Of a stretch of 9,830 nucleotides of DNA, positions 1 to 5,836 are shown in pieces; the first letter of the stretch is position 1; each line of letters opens with the position of its first letter. The notes under the pieces are model-generated. The model saw only the letters and a program-made list of their open reading frames with translations, had not been told where the DNA came from and did not search any database. The translations under genes were made by a program, and so were the position numbers. Origin of the DNA: Chloroflexi bacterium CG23_combo_of_CG06-09_8_20_14_all_45_10 (GTDB lineage: Bacteria > Chloroflexota > Dehalococcoidia > GIF9 > AB-539-J10); the NCBI GenBank assembly GCA_002772325.1, contig PCSL01000023.1, positions 164 through 9,993 of the forward strand, given 5' to 3'.

Positions 1-375
1 CAATATTTGCACGGAATTGATAGAGACAAGCTAGGACAAGCGGTCCAACAGATGGCACAGAACCTATTTTCTTCCAAATGGGCAGCAGACCCTGCGATAC
101 CAATCATTTCTCCATTTAACTTTGAATTTATGGTAAAGGTAGCGAATGAACCTATTGAAGTAAATCTACGAGTTGGTACAGTTAGCATACTCCCTGAATC
201 CAGGCACAAAAAAAATCTACCAGAGACAGGCACACTTATAGATTTGGACTTGTACCACCGTCGTATAATTAATATTGCTGACATCAGAGGATTTATGAAA
301 CGAGTGAAAGATTGGTTATCCGGGGAACTGCCGCATATAGAAAACAGAGTATTTGGGGGTGTTAACTTTGAATGA
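1..375 (+). CDS. C-terminal part of a protein resembling the TIGR04255 family (5'-truncated by the window)
   Basis: The reading frame is open from base 1, so this is the tail of a longer gene; the TTG at 7 is probably not the true start. About 124 residues are visible. The visible part has a beta-rich stretch ending in IDLDLY (about residues 78-83 counted from the TTG), then a helix, and closes with ENRVFGGVNFE. A closing strand with an aspartate pair, one helix and an xxVFxxxx ending are what I remember of TIGR04255 proteins, a sporadically distributed family of unknown biochemical role. The match is a general resemblance only. The stop codon overlaps the likely TTG start of the next gene, which suggests translational coupling and a shared operon. 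No catalytic motif is visible. Another uncharacterised family is possible. Confidence 0.55.
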   Translation, partial: QYLHGIDRDKLGQAVQQMAQNLFSSKWAADPAIPIISPFNFEFMVKVANEPIEVNLRVGTVSILPESRHKKNLPETGTLIDLDLYHRRIINIADIRGFMKRVKDWLSGELPHIENRVFGGVNFE

Positions 376-958
376 GTCAGGCAATATAGCGATGAAGACA
401 GAGGATAGTGCTCGTACTGAGAGGCATTTTGAAGCTGCTCGGCCAAGGCGGCTGGATATACGGGCTGGGGCATTAGAAGTAAATGTAGCAACCTTGGCAT
501 CTGCAAAAGACGTTTTGCCTCCTATGCGAGAGCCAATATTTGAAGACGGCGATGGGTATACTTGGAGACCGCAGGAAACAGCAGTTACGCTAGATATGAC
601 AGCAGTTTCGGAGATCGAGTACTTACGAAGTTATCTAAACAGGGTGTTGGTTGACTTGGATGAATCTAGAAGGAAAGAAAGTAGGTTAAGGAAAAGAATA
701 GAGGAGTATGTATCAGACTTAGTTACGTGCGAGGCAGTCGCTACATCAAACGAAGTAGCGATGTCAATACTCTGTAGATTAGATGACCTGAATACGATTT
801 CAGAGAAGGACATAGGCACCGAACTCAGAACCACTAGGCGTTGGTTAGCTCTAGCATCGCTAATGAAAGCTGGCTTTGTTGAACACTATGGATCCATGTT
901 AAGAATAACAGATAGGGGGCAGCAGATAGCGAGAGCAATAAGGTGTTTGAAAGAATAA
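368..958 (+). CDS. Hypothetical protein with coiled-coil and C-terminal winged-helix-like region
   Basis: I do not recognise a named family. From TTG 368 the product is 196 residues. About residues 80-118 form a charged helical stretch with heptad character, likely a coiled coil. Residues about 130-190 read as a winged helix: a helix with CRLDDL, a recognition-helix-like segment TTRRWLALASLMKAG, then a short hairpin ending in LRITDRGQQIA, the usual wing-plus-helix of transcriptional or adaptor domains. TTG 368 is chosen because GGGGGTG lies 6 nt upstream and the start overlaps the preceding stop codon; TTG 353 and ATG 392 are in frame and possible. The protein probably dimerises and may bind DNA or tether its neighbours, but that is inference. 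It lies in a tight row with the genes on either side. Confidence 0.7.
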   Translation: MNESGNIAMKTEDSARTERHFEAARPRRLDIRAGALEVNVATLASAKDVLPPMREPIFEDGDGYTWRPQETAVTLDMTAVSEIEYLRSYLNRVLVDLDESRRKESRLRKRIEEYVSDLVTCEAVATSNEVAMSILCRLDDLNTISEKDIGTELRTTRRWLALASLMKAGFVEHYGSMLRITDRGQQIARAIRCLKE

Positions 959-985
959 ATTTGCGAATAGCAGGTGATTGAAGAT

Positions 986-1594
986 TTGAGCTTTGAGAGT
1001 GGGCATCCGATTTGGAATGAACGGTATTCTGATTTTCTGAGTTCATTCTCACAAATTAAGCTAGCAATATTGGTGCTTGGGCCAGGCCAAGGCAGTCAAG
1101 GGGAACAAAAGAGGAAAGAAATCAAAAACCATCTGGGGCTAGTAAATAAGAATTATGATGTCGCGTTCAGTGAGGAACTTGAAGAGAAAATTAAGGTATC
1201 ACAACACGATCACATGGCGAATATTGCACTTCACATTTCTCAAGCAGATATTATATTCGCCCTATTAGTAGACGACCTAAGGGTTAGCGGAGCATTAACT
1301 GAGCTAAATAAATTTGACGATTTTCTTAAATTTAGAGAAAAGACATTCCTCATCCTGCCGAAACGCCGAAAGCAAATAGGAAGGAATGATCCTATCCCAT
1401 TGATCTGGCAAACTGTCGATAAATTCCCAAAAGACCACAAATTTCCTTATACTCCAGGAGAGTTCAAGACTTGTGAAAGCATTCGTAACTTTGTTGCTGA
1501 TATAGCAAACCGGGCAACGAAGAAGATGGGATACGAGAGGTTCCTTCGAGAAAGTGGCGTTAATTTGCCAATAAGATTGAATGACGTAGCCTAG
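986..1594 (+). CDS. TIR-like / nucleoside 2-deoxyribosyltransferase-like small Rossmann-fold protein
   Basis: The product is about 202 residues (206 if GTG 974 is used). In GTG-974 numbering, the order is strand LAILVLGPG (30-38), a basic helix with KRKEI (46-50), strand YDVAFSEEL (61-69), a helix, strand ADIIFALLV (91-99), helix SGALTELNKF (105-114) and strand KTFLILP. A hydrophobic strand with Asp, a loop and then an xxELxxF helix is the layout of TIR_2/TIR-like NAD-processing domains and of nucleoside 2-deoxyribosyltransferases; Glu110 would be the catalytic glutamate. The C-terminal ~60 residues are not recognised. TTG 986 is preferred because AGGTGA (972-977) lies 8 nt upstream, while GTG 974 sits inside that site. 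It follows the preceding gene after a short gap and may be the effector of a three-gene cassette, which is inference. Exact family is uncertain. Confidence 0.65.
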   Translation: MSFESGHPIWNERYSDFLSSFSQIKLAILVLGPGQGSQGEQKRKEIKNHLGLVNKNYDVAFSEELEEKIKVSQHDHMANIALHISQADIIFALLVDDLRVSGALTELNKFDDFLKFREKTFLILPKRRKQIGRNDPIPLIWQTVDKFPKDHKFPYTPGEFKTCESIRNFVADIANRATKKMGYERFLRESGVNLPIRLNDVA

Positions 1595-1676
1595 CCACTA
1601 CTTCTTGCGAATACCATTTCCCTCCCAAAAGTTGCTCTCATGGCAGCTAATGCCTTATATTTTTCAGACATGATTT

Positions 1677-1703
1677 AGGCTGATGGACTCTTCGTCAGCT
1701 TTT
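1677..1703 (+). terminator. Possible weak terminator after the three-gene cassette
   Basis: GCTGATG at 1679-1685 pairs with CGTCAGC at 1693-1699 (one G-T wobble, 7-nt loop) and is followed by TTTT. It lies about 85 nt after the stop of the TIR-like gene on the same strand. The T-run is short, so activity is uncertain. The 1595-1697 interval holds nothing else that I can support. Confidence 0.35.
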
Positions 1704-2056
1704 GGATACGGCTTCGAAGTTGTGATAAAATCTCAAGCCATCCTGAAACTTAACCGGTCTAATATGCCTTAGCGCCATTTCAAGACATGCTTTATGCATT
1801 GAGAATCAGCGGAAAAAGAAACGGCCTCTCCACGAGGGAGAGGCCGTCGGGCCAGGGTTACTCGCCTTGGTGACGTAACTAGGTGCACGTTACATGAATT
1901 CTTATAGTCTTCCGCATAGTATCGTGAAAAAATACCTCTTCCTCGAAGGGGGAGGTTAGGTGAGGGTGAATTTCCTCCTCCCTCTAACCCCCTCCCGACA
2001 GGGGAGGGAGGATTATAAGGAATTTTGTGATTGACTATAGTTTTCATCAAGCAGGC
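1698..2056. repeat. Hairpin-rich dispersed repeat, copy A
   Basis: This segment is the direct counterpart of 3711-4085. The best matched blocks are 1889-1939 against 3900-3950 (51 identical bases) and 1952-1988 against 3981-4017 (37 identical bases); the left flank from about 1706 matches more loosely at constant spacing. It holds several hairpins: ACGGCCTCTCC with GGAGAGGCCGT (1821-1847), GTTAC with GTAAC (1857-1879), CCTCTTCC with GGGGGAGG (1935-1955), and a CCTCCC/GGGAGG pair around 1975-2011. Short C-rich words such as CCCTCACCTAACC (minus strand) resemble intergenic dispersed elements seen in many genomes. No transposase, no clear terminal inverted repeats and no target-site duplication are visible. 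The boundaries are approximate. Confidence 0.85.
1812..1847 (-). terminator. Terminator-like hairpin in repeat copy A, minus strand
   Basis: Read on the minus strand, a perfect 11-bp stem (1837-1847 with 1821-1831, 5-nt loop) is followed by TTTCTTTTT. This is a good intrinsic terminator shape and is correctly oriented to stop transcripts running out of the fic gene, whose stop lies about 560 nt upstream. The matching hairpin in copy B (3834-3858) has a wobble and a mismatch, so it is weaker. Confidence 0.45.
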
Positions 2057-2156
2057 GATTTTTTGAGTGCAATGCCTCGGTTGCGGCAGTGCCAGACCTG
2101 AGTATCCTCTCTTTATTTCTGCCGAATGTCGTTGCATTGCAGTCTCAAAATGCCTT

Positions 2157-2404
2157 TTGTGTCTCATTTATGTCCCACAAACCTTCTTGTGTGCCATAAA
2201 TCAAGAATTGTGGCACACTAATCTTTTTGTGTGCCAAAAATTGCCGATTATCATGCACAATATCACCTACAAGTCATTTTCCTAGGGATATTGGACAGAA
2301 GACCAATTTGCGAGCCATCTATGTCCCAGTAAATTACTTGCACGCCATAATTTCTATTTTGTGGCGCACTATTGGGATTGCACGCCATTGATGACGCGCA
2401 CAAA
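2157..2404. repeat. Array of six imperfect palindromic units arranged as two triplets, 151-bp period
   Basis: Six units begin TTG(T/C)(G/A)nnnCA and most end in TG(G/T)CnCAC-type arms: 2157-2181, 2187-2220, 2227-2260, 2308-2331, 2338-2371 and 2378-2404. Start-to-start spacing is 30, 40, 81, 30, 40, so units 1-3 recur as units 4-6 exactly 151 bp later. The clearest palindromes are GTGTGCCA with TGGCACAC (unit 2) and CACGCCA with TGGCGCA-type arms (unit 5). The first and fourth units share TATGTCCCA; the second and fifth share GCCATAA and TTGTGG. The array ends 4 bp from the fic stop codon (fic is on the minus strand, so the array lies just downstream of it). The rest of the 1595-2408 gap is the repeat copy and unremarkable sequence; I see no gene in it. 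Confidence 0.7.
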
Positions 2405-2408
2405 TTCT

Positions 2409-3494
2409 TTACCCAACGATTTCGATTAATTCTGAAAATATAAAAACTGGTGGTTTTGTCCCTTTTGCTTCTTTAATAATTTTGATTGTATTTTGTTCAG
2501 TTAATTTCTCTAGAATTCGATTGGCGCTTCTTTTCGGTATATCTGCTTCTTTGATAAAGTCTTTGGAATTAAATATTGGTCGAGTGAATAAAGCATCTAA
2601 TGCTTGAATTGCATGCGAATACGTAATTTTTGGGATTTCCATTTTCATTCGGTCGTACAAGGAGAGAATCGCTTTTGCCTTTTTACTGTTTGCCTTTGAT
2701 TGTTCAATAATGGCTGTCAGGAAAAATTGAATCCATCTATTCCAATCGTTCTCTTCGGTAATTGCCCTTAATTTTGCGTAATATTCTTGGCGATGAGCTT
2801 CCAAGTAAGCGCTGATATAAAACATTGGATTGCTTAGTAGCTTTCTTTCAAATAAAAACAGCGGTATCAAGATTCTGCCAATGCGACCGTTCCCATCCAG
2901 AAAGGGGTGGATGATTTCAAACTGGGCATGGATGATTGTCAGTTGTACTAGCCTATCTTTTTCTTCATAGTGAATATATTCTTCCAGATTTGAAAGAAAT
3001 TCCATTAACCGCTCAGGGGAAGGGGGAATATAGCTTGCTTGTTCAATTGTTGCACCAGGTTTGCCGATCCAGTTTTGAGTTTTTCGAAATTCCCCCCTTG
3101 CTTTATTCCTGCCACGAACGCTACCCAATAGCGTGTAGTGAATTTCACGGAGAAGATTCAGGGTGATGGGGCGAGTTTCTAGCCACCCCATCGCATAATC
3201 CATTGACTTGCGGTAATTAATTATTTCTTGGATATCTTTAAGCTTCGCTGCGTCTGGGCTTGGCGCTGCTTCATACTCCAAAACTTCTTCCAGAGTAGCT
3301 TCTGTTCCTTCTATTTTTGAAGACAAGACCGCTTCTTGGGTAGTCAGCGGCGATAGAAAAACCGATGGATTGATTATTCCCTGCAATATTCCTTCGTAGC
3401 GGGCTAATTCAAAATTTGCTTTGCCAATTAAGGGAATAAACTCCTCCCACTTCAATGATTCTAGAGGTAGCATTTCAGGTACGTATGGCTTCAT
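2409..3494 (-). CDS. Fic family protein adenylyltransferase, class II (N-terminal inhibitory helix), with C-terminal winged helix
   Basis: Fic proteins transfer AMP (or other NMP groups) from a nucleotide to hydroxyl side chains of target proteins in the cytosol. The 361 residues contain a Fic_N-type N-terminal region with SSKIEG at 58-63, the (S/T)xxxE(G/N) inhibitory motif whose Glu62 should clash with ATP; a Fic core; and an intact catalytic loop HPFLDGNGRIGR at 196-207 with the general-base His196. The target-dock flap is probably around 139-156. Residues about 290-361 form a winged-helix-like domain. This is the standard architecture of stand-alone bacterial Fic/DUF4172-like proteins and the length is full. 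ATG 3494 is preceded by CGGAG at a suitable distance. It is a single-gene unit with its own promoter and palindromic sites, bracketed by direct repeats. The winged helix suggests DNA binding and perhaps autoregulation (inference). The target is unknown. Confidence 0.93.
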   Translation of the reverse strand: MKPYVPEMLPLESLKWEEFIPLIGKANFELARYEGILQGIINPSVFLSPLTTQEAVLSSKIEGTEATLEEVLEYEAAPSPDAAKLKDIQEIINYRKSMDYAMGWLETRPITLNLLREIHYTLLGSVRGRNKARGEFRKTQNWIGKPGATIEQASYIPPSPERLMEFLSNLEEYIHYEEKDRLVQLTIIHAQFEIIHPFLDGNGRIGRILIPLFLFERKLLSNPMFYISAYLEAHRQEYYAKLRAITEENDWNRWIQFFLTAIIEQSKANSKKAKAILSLYDRMKMEIPKITYSHAIQALDALFTRPIFNSKDFIKEADIPKRSANRILEKLTEQNTIKIIKEAKGTKPPVFIFSELIEIVG

Positions 3495-3548
3495 GGAATT
3501 TCTCCGATCTCTAATTTCCTAGAATCTCTTGCAACAATCCTTCAATGG

Positions 3549-3565
3549 CAGAATAGGCTATTCTG
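3549..3565. promoter_or_regulatory. Palindromic operator candidate over the fic -10
   Basis: CAGAATAG-G-CTATTCTG is a perfect 8-bp inverted repeat with a 1-bp centre and it covers the -10 hexamer and the start of the spacer. A protein bound here would block RNA polymerase. The winged helix of the Fic protein is a natural candidate binder, but nothing in the sequence proves this. Confidence 0.5.
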
Positions 3566-3579
3566 TGTTCGAATGTCAA
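3550..3579 (-). promoter_or_regulatory. Sigma70-type promoter of fic
   Basis: On the minus strand there is a perfect -35 TTGACA (3579-3574), an 18-bp spacer and TATTCT (3555-3550) as -10. Transcription would begin near 3543, giving a leader of about 50 nt before ATG 3494. The -10 is only 4/6 to consensus, as expected for a regulated promoter. Confidence 0.6.
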
Positions 3580-3593
3580 GAAGTTCCCTGGAT

Positions 3594-3609
3594 TACACTT
3601 TGTAGTGTA
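3594..3609. promoter_or_regulatory. Second palindrome upstream of the fic -35
   Basis: TACACT-TTGT-AGTGTA is a perfect 6-bp inverted repeat, 14 bp upstream of the -35. Its sequence differs from the palindrome on the -10, so it would be a site for a different protein, or chance. The remaining sequence between fic and repeat copy B (3610-3710) holds only a short doubled word, TTTTGGTAGTT. Confidence 0.3.
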
Positions 3610-3710
3610 TTGTTATGTTTGCCACCAAGAGCCAGATATCCCTTCCCAAGAGTTAGTGAATATCCCCCAGGCATGCTTTAGACTTTTGGTAGTTTTTTGG
3701 TAGTTACTTA

Positions 3711-4085
3711 AGTTTCGAATACGCCTTCAAGCTTAAGATAAAGCCCCAATCTAGACTCAAACTTCACTGACCTAATATGCCTTGGCGCCATTTGAAGACA
3801 TACTTTATGCGTTGAGAATCATAGGAAAAGGGAACGGCCTCTCTATGAGAGAGACTGTCGAACCTGGGTTACTCGCCCTGGTGATGTAACCAGGTGCATG
3901 TTACATGAATTCTTATAGTCTTCCGCATAGTATCGTGAAAAAATACCTCTCTTGTAAGGAAAAGAAACTTCATTACATGAGAGGTTAGGTGAGGGTGAAT
4001 TTCCTCCTCCCTCTAACTCCCTCCCGCTGGGGGAGGGAGGATTATAAGGAGTTTTGTGATTGACTTTAGTTTTCATCAAGCAGGC
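3711..4085. repeat. Hairpin-rich dispersed repeat, copy B
   Basis: It is the direct copy of 1698-2056, in the same orientation. It carries a longer stem where copy A has a short one: CCTCTCTTGTAA (3945-3956) pairs with TTACATGAGAGG (3974-3985) with one mismatch, so the sequence differs but the hairpin persists. Another hairpin, around CCTGGGTTAC...GTAACCAGG (about 3863-3893), pairs better here than in copy A, while the GC-rich first hairpin (3834-3858) pairs worse. It ends at GCAGGC, directly before the promoter of the nucleotidyltransferase gene. No protein-coding content is credible. Confidence 0.85.
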
Positions 4086-4091
4086 AAATTC

Positions 4092-4120
4092 TTGGTAGCT
4101 GGTAAAATTCGTGCTAAAAT
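4092..4120 (+). promoter_or_regulatory. Candidate promoter for the MntA/HepT locus
   Basis: TTGGTA (4092-4097), a 17-bp spacer and TAAAAT (4115-4120) form a reasonable sigma70-like promoter (4/6 and 5/6 matches). It lies directly after the end of repeat copy B and would give a leader of about 70 nt before ATG 4198. Confidence 0.4.
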
Positions 4121-4197
4121 TCAGTGTTGTGGCAGATTCGATAGCCGTGAGTTTCTCCAGGCAGAATATGCCTCCGAGAAATGATTAAGGTGCAGTG

Positions 4198-4509
4198 ATG
4201 AATAACGAGATACAGACTGACATTCTTCGAGAGAACATAGCTGAATTCTGCCAGAAACACCATATCCGTAAACTTTCTCTATTCGGTTCGGTTCTGCGTG
4301 AAGGCTTCCACCCTGAGAGCGATGTTGATGTACTGGTGGAATTTGAGCCGGGGCATGTCCCCGGATTTATCCGTCTGGCAAGTATGGAATTGGAATTTTC
4401 CAGATTATTTGGAGGGCGTAAGGTGGATATAAACACGGCACAATGTCTGAGTAGGTATTTCCGCGATGAGGTGGTTAGAATAGCAGAGGTGCAATATGCC
4501 AAAGAGTGA
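4198..4509 (+). CDS. mntA: MntA-type minimal nucleotidyltransferase antitoxin
   Basis: The product is 103 residues, the normal length for this family. It has the exact nucleotidyltransferase signature GSx10DxD (Gly30-Ser31, Asp42, Asp44) and a third acidic residue in KVDI (Asp77), so the active site looks complete. In characterised HepT/MntA systems this enzyme adds AMP groups to a tyrosine of the HEPN RNase toxin and so neutralises it. ATG 4198 is chosen because AAGGTG (4187-4192) sits 5 nt upstream; GTG 4195 is also in frame. The gene overlaps the start of the hepT remnant by 14 bp, the usual coupled layout, here with antitoxin first. The partner is broken, so this copy may be orphaned or may act on another HEPN protein. 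Confidence 0.88.
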   Translation: MNNEIQTDILRENIAEFCQKHHIRKLSLFGSVLREGFHPESDVDVLVEFEPGHVPGFIRLASMELEFSRLFGGRKVDINTAQCLSRYFRDEVVRIAEVQYAKE

Positions 4510-4639
4510 CTTGATTCGATTGCGACATATGCTTGACGCTGCAAGGGAGGCGGTCATTGAAGATCTCCCTTATTTGATTGGTGAGCTGGAGAAGATCCTT
4601 GCAAGTGAGAAGAGGGATTGTTCGCTTTACTCAGGGTGA
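4496..4639 (+). pseudogene. hepT: hepT (HEPN toxin) remnant with internal in-frame deletion
   Basis: ATG 4496 opens a 47-codon frame that overlaps the end of mntA, as hepT normally does. Its first ~20 residues (DLIRLRHMLDAAREAV) match the usual N-terminus of HepT/DUF86 proteins. The next stretch, EDLPYLIGELEKIL (22-35), matches their C-terminal helix, which normally lies some 70-80 residues further on. The middle, including the RxxxxH catalytic motif with its AMPylated tyrosine, is absent. The family is normally about 110-140 residues. The two ends join in frame with no stop, which suggests a clean deletion rather than gradual decay. The product, if made, should have no RNase activity. Confidence 0.8.
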
Positions 4640-4655
4640 CAGTTAGGTGTTGCCG

Positions 4656-4677
4656 AACAGCCTTATAAGAGGCTGTT
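4656..4677. other. Hairpin after the hepT remnant
   Basis: AACAGCC (4656-4662) pairs with GGCTGTT (4671-4677) over an 8-nt loop, 16 nt after the remnant's stop codon. There is no T-run on either strand, so it is at best a poor intrinsic terminator; it may belong to the REP-like element that follows. Confidence 0.45.
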
Positions 4678-4683
4678 TAAAAA

Positions 4684-4735
4684 TGTAGTTGCCCAGTTTA
4701 TTGGGCGACTGTGCCTGATAAATCAGGCAACTACA
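4684..4735. repeat. REP-like palindromic element with nested hairpins
   Basis: Outer arms TGTAGTTGCC (4684-4693) and GGCAACTACA (4726-4735) are perfectly inverted. Inside lie two further hairpins: GCCCA with TGGGC (4691-4706) and GCCTGAT with ATCAGGC (4713-4728). The second shares bases with the outer right arm, so two folds compete. The shape resembles short palindromic elements scattered between genes in many bacteria. It separates the toxin-antitoxin remnant from the cyclophilin gene. Confidence 0.7.
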
Positions 4736-4825
4736 AAAATTTGGGGGTGAAACACCTCTGAGATGGCTGAAATTGAACGGGAAATCAAAATTAAACAGCC
4801 TTCCAAGAAAGAAGGAGGTAAGTTT

Positions 4826-5440
4826 ATGAGAACTGGCGGTCTGTTCCGAATAGCTGGCATCATCTTGATTCTGGCAGCACTTCTTTCGGCGTCATGCGCT
4901 GGTGGAGAGTCAAAGCCTAAAACTTACTCAGCACCACCACCGATGACAATTGATTCCAGTAAGCAATACATTGCTACCATTCAGACAGAAAAGGGGAATA
5001 TAGTGCTGGAACTATTCGCGAGCGATGTTCCGGTAACTGTCAATAACTTTGTCTTCCTTGCCCACGAGGGGTTTTACGACGGTACCACGTTCCATCGTGT
5101 AATACCAGGCTTTATGGCTCAAGGCGGGGACCCTACGGGAACCGGAACTGGCACTCCTGGTTACTCCTTTGCTGATGAATTCACCGAGCATACCCATGTT
5201 GCCGGTGCCCTATCAATGGCTAACTCTGGCTCCAATACCAATGGCTGCCAGTTCTTCATTACTTATACGCCCCAGCACCACCTTGACGGTAAACACTCAG
5301 TCTTTGGGCAGTTAATAGAGGGAATGGATGTCCTGGAAAAATTGACACCTAGAGACCCGAATCAAAATCCACAGTTTGAGGGGGATACCATAATACGAAT
5401 AACCATAGAGGAAAGGATACGGGCAAATCCTAAATACTAA
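4826..5440 (+). CDS. Cyclophilin-type peptidyl-prolyl cis-trans isomerase, probable lipoprotein
   Basis: The enzyme interconverts cis and trans peptide bonds before proline and acts as a folding helper, here outside the cytoplasmic membrane. From ATG 4826 the product is 204 residues. Residues 1-23 are a signal peptide (MRTGG, then a hydrophobic core) followed by LLSASC with Cys24 as the probable lipidation site; Ser at -3 makes the lipobox slightly atypical. The cyclophilin domain spans about 47-195. [14 protein letters not shown] gives Arg91, Phe96 and Gln99, equivalent to Arg55, Phe60 and Gln63 of human CypA; the later GCQFFI and LDGKHSVFG blocks are intact, with His before LDGKH where CypA has the cyclosporin-binding Trp. 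AGGAGGT lies 6 nt before ATG 4826, so I reject the longer in-frame start at 4763. The gene appears monocistronic. Confidence 0.95.
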   Translation: MRTGGLFRIAGIILILAALLSASCAGGESKPKTYSAPPPMTIDSSKQYIATIQTEKGNIVLELFASDVPVTVNNFVFLAHEGFYDGTTFHRVIPGFMAQGGDPTGTGTGTPGYSFADEFTEHTHVAGALSMANSGSNTNGCQFFITYTPQHHLDGKHSVFGQLIEGMDVLEKLTPRDPNQNPQFEGDTIIRITIEERIRANPKY

Positions 5441-5556
5441 TTTCTAAACTCTAAACAAATCCAAATATCCAATTCTCAAAATTCGAAACTGGTTTTGGCA
5501 TTTGAATTTAGATATTGTTTAGGATTTTGTGCTTAGGATTTGGGGTTTAATCCCTG
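5441..5556. repeat. AT-rich intergenic sequence with imperfect dyad and reiterated words
   Basis: The left half is rich in CTAAACAAATCC/AAATATCC words. The right half carries the approximate reverse complement (GAATTTAGATATTGTTTAGG) and a doubled TTAGGATTT word (about 5519 and 5533). The dyad is imperfect and may be a decayed intergenic element; it could also help end cyclophilin transcription. The remainder of the 5441-5753 gap (5557-5716) shows nothing that I can support, and the tRNA promoter follows. Confidence 0.4.
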
Positions 5557-5716
5557 TTTGGGGCTTTGTCTTGAGGACTCAGCCTGAAGGGTCTATGCGC
5601 AATTATTTAGGATGCTATATATAGATTGGTATGCCCAGCATTCTGAAGTCTGTTTTAGAGAAAACCGTTGGTCAACTCCCCTATTTGAGTAGCTTCGGCG
5701 ATTTGAGTTGGATTGT

Positions 5717-5745
5717 TTGTCAGAGCCTGCCCCATCAGCTATACT
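5717..5745 (+). promoter_or_regulatory. Promoter of tRNA-Thr
   Basis: TTGTCA (5717-5722), a 17-bp spacer and TATACT (5740-5745) each match the sigma70 consensus at 5/6. Initiation would fall at about 5752, one or two bases before the tRNA 5' end, so the primary transcript would have almost no leader for RNase P to remove. Confidence 0.7.
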
Positions 5746-5753
5746 AATCTCGT

Positions 5754-5825
5754 GCCAGCGTAGCTCAGGGGTAGAGCAGCGGTTTCGTAAACCGCTGGTC
5801 GTCGGTTCGAATCCGACCGCTGGCT
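5754..5825 (+). tRNA. tRNA-Thr (anticodon CGT)
   Basis: A full cloverleaf folds. The acceptor stem is GCCAGCG with CGCTGGC and the D arm is GCTC...GAGC. The anticodon stem is GCGGT with ACCGC, around loop TTCGTAA with anticodon CGT at 5786-5788, reading ACG. There is a 5-nt variable loop, and the T stem is GTCGG with CCGAC around TTCGAAT. All stems are perfect. The discriminator base is T and no CCA is encoded. The next gene's ribosome binding site starts 3 nt after the tRNA end. Confidence 0.97.
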
Positions 5826-5836
5826 TTGGAGGTAAG

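Noticed and set aside
1591..1671. 26-codon minus-strand frame starting MSEKYKALAAMRATFG
   Set aside because: It reads slightly like a protein N-terminus and could be a fragment, but it is too short, lacks a ribosome site and touches the end of the preceding gene.
1769..2167. Minus-strand open frame in repeat copy A, with a partner at 3843-4079 in copy B
   Set aside because: Both frames are translations of the hairpin-rich repeat (PPSPxGRxLEGGG-type peptides); the copies differ by indels that break frame, and no ribosome site is seen.
2067..2285. 72-codon plus-strand frame over the palindrome array
   Set aside because: Cysteine-rich random-looking product, no ribosome site, and it overlaps the repeated units.
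2157..2404. CRISPR array
   Set aside because: Units are imperfect palindromes with degenerate cores and unequal spacing, and no cas gene is near; repeats of a CRISPR would be near-identical.
4763..4825. Longer start of the cyclophilin gene
   Set aside because: It would bury the signal peptide behind 21 charged residues and ignore the strong AGGAGGT site before ATG 4826.
5708..5836. N-terminal extension of the TIM-barrel-like gene
   Set aside because: It translates the tRNA itself (SGVEQRFRKPLVVGSNP-type artefact). ATG 5837 with GGAGGT is the sensible start.
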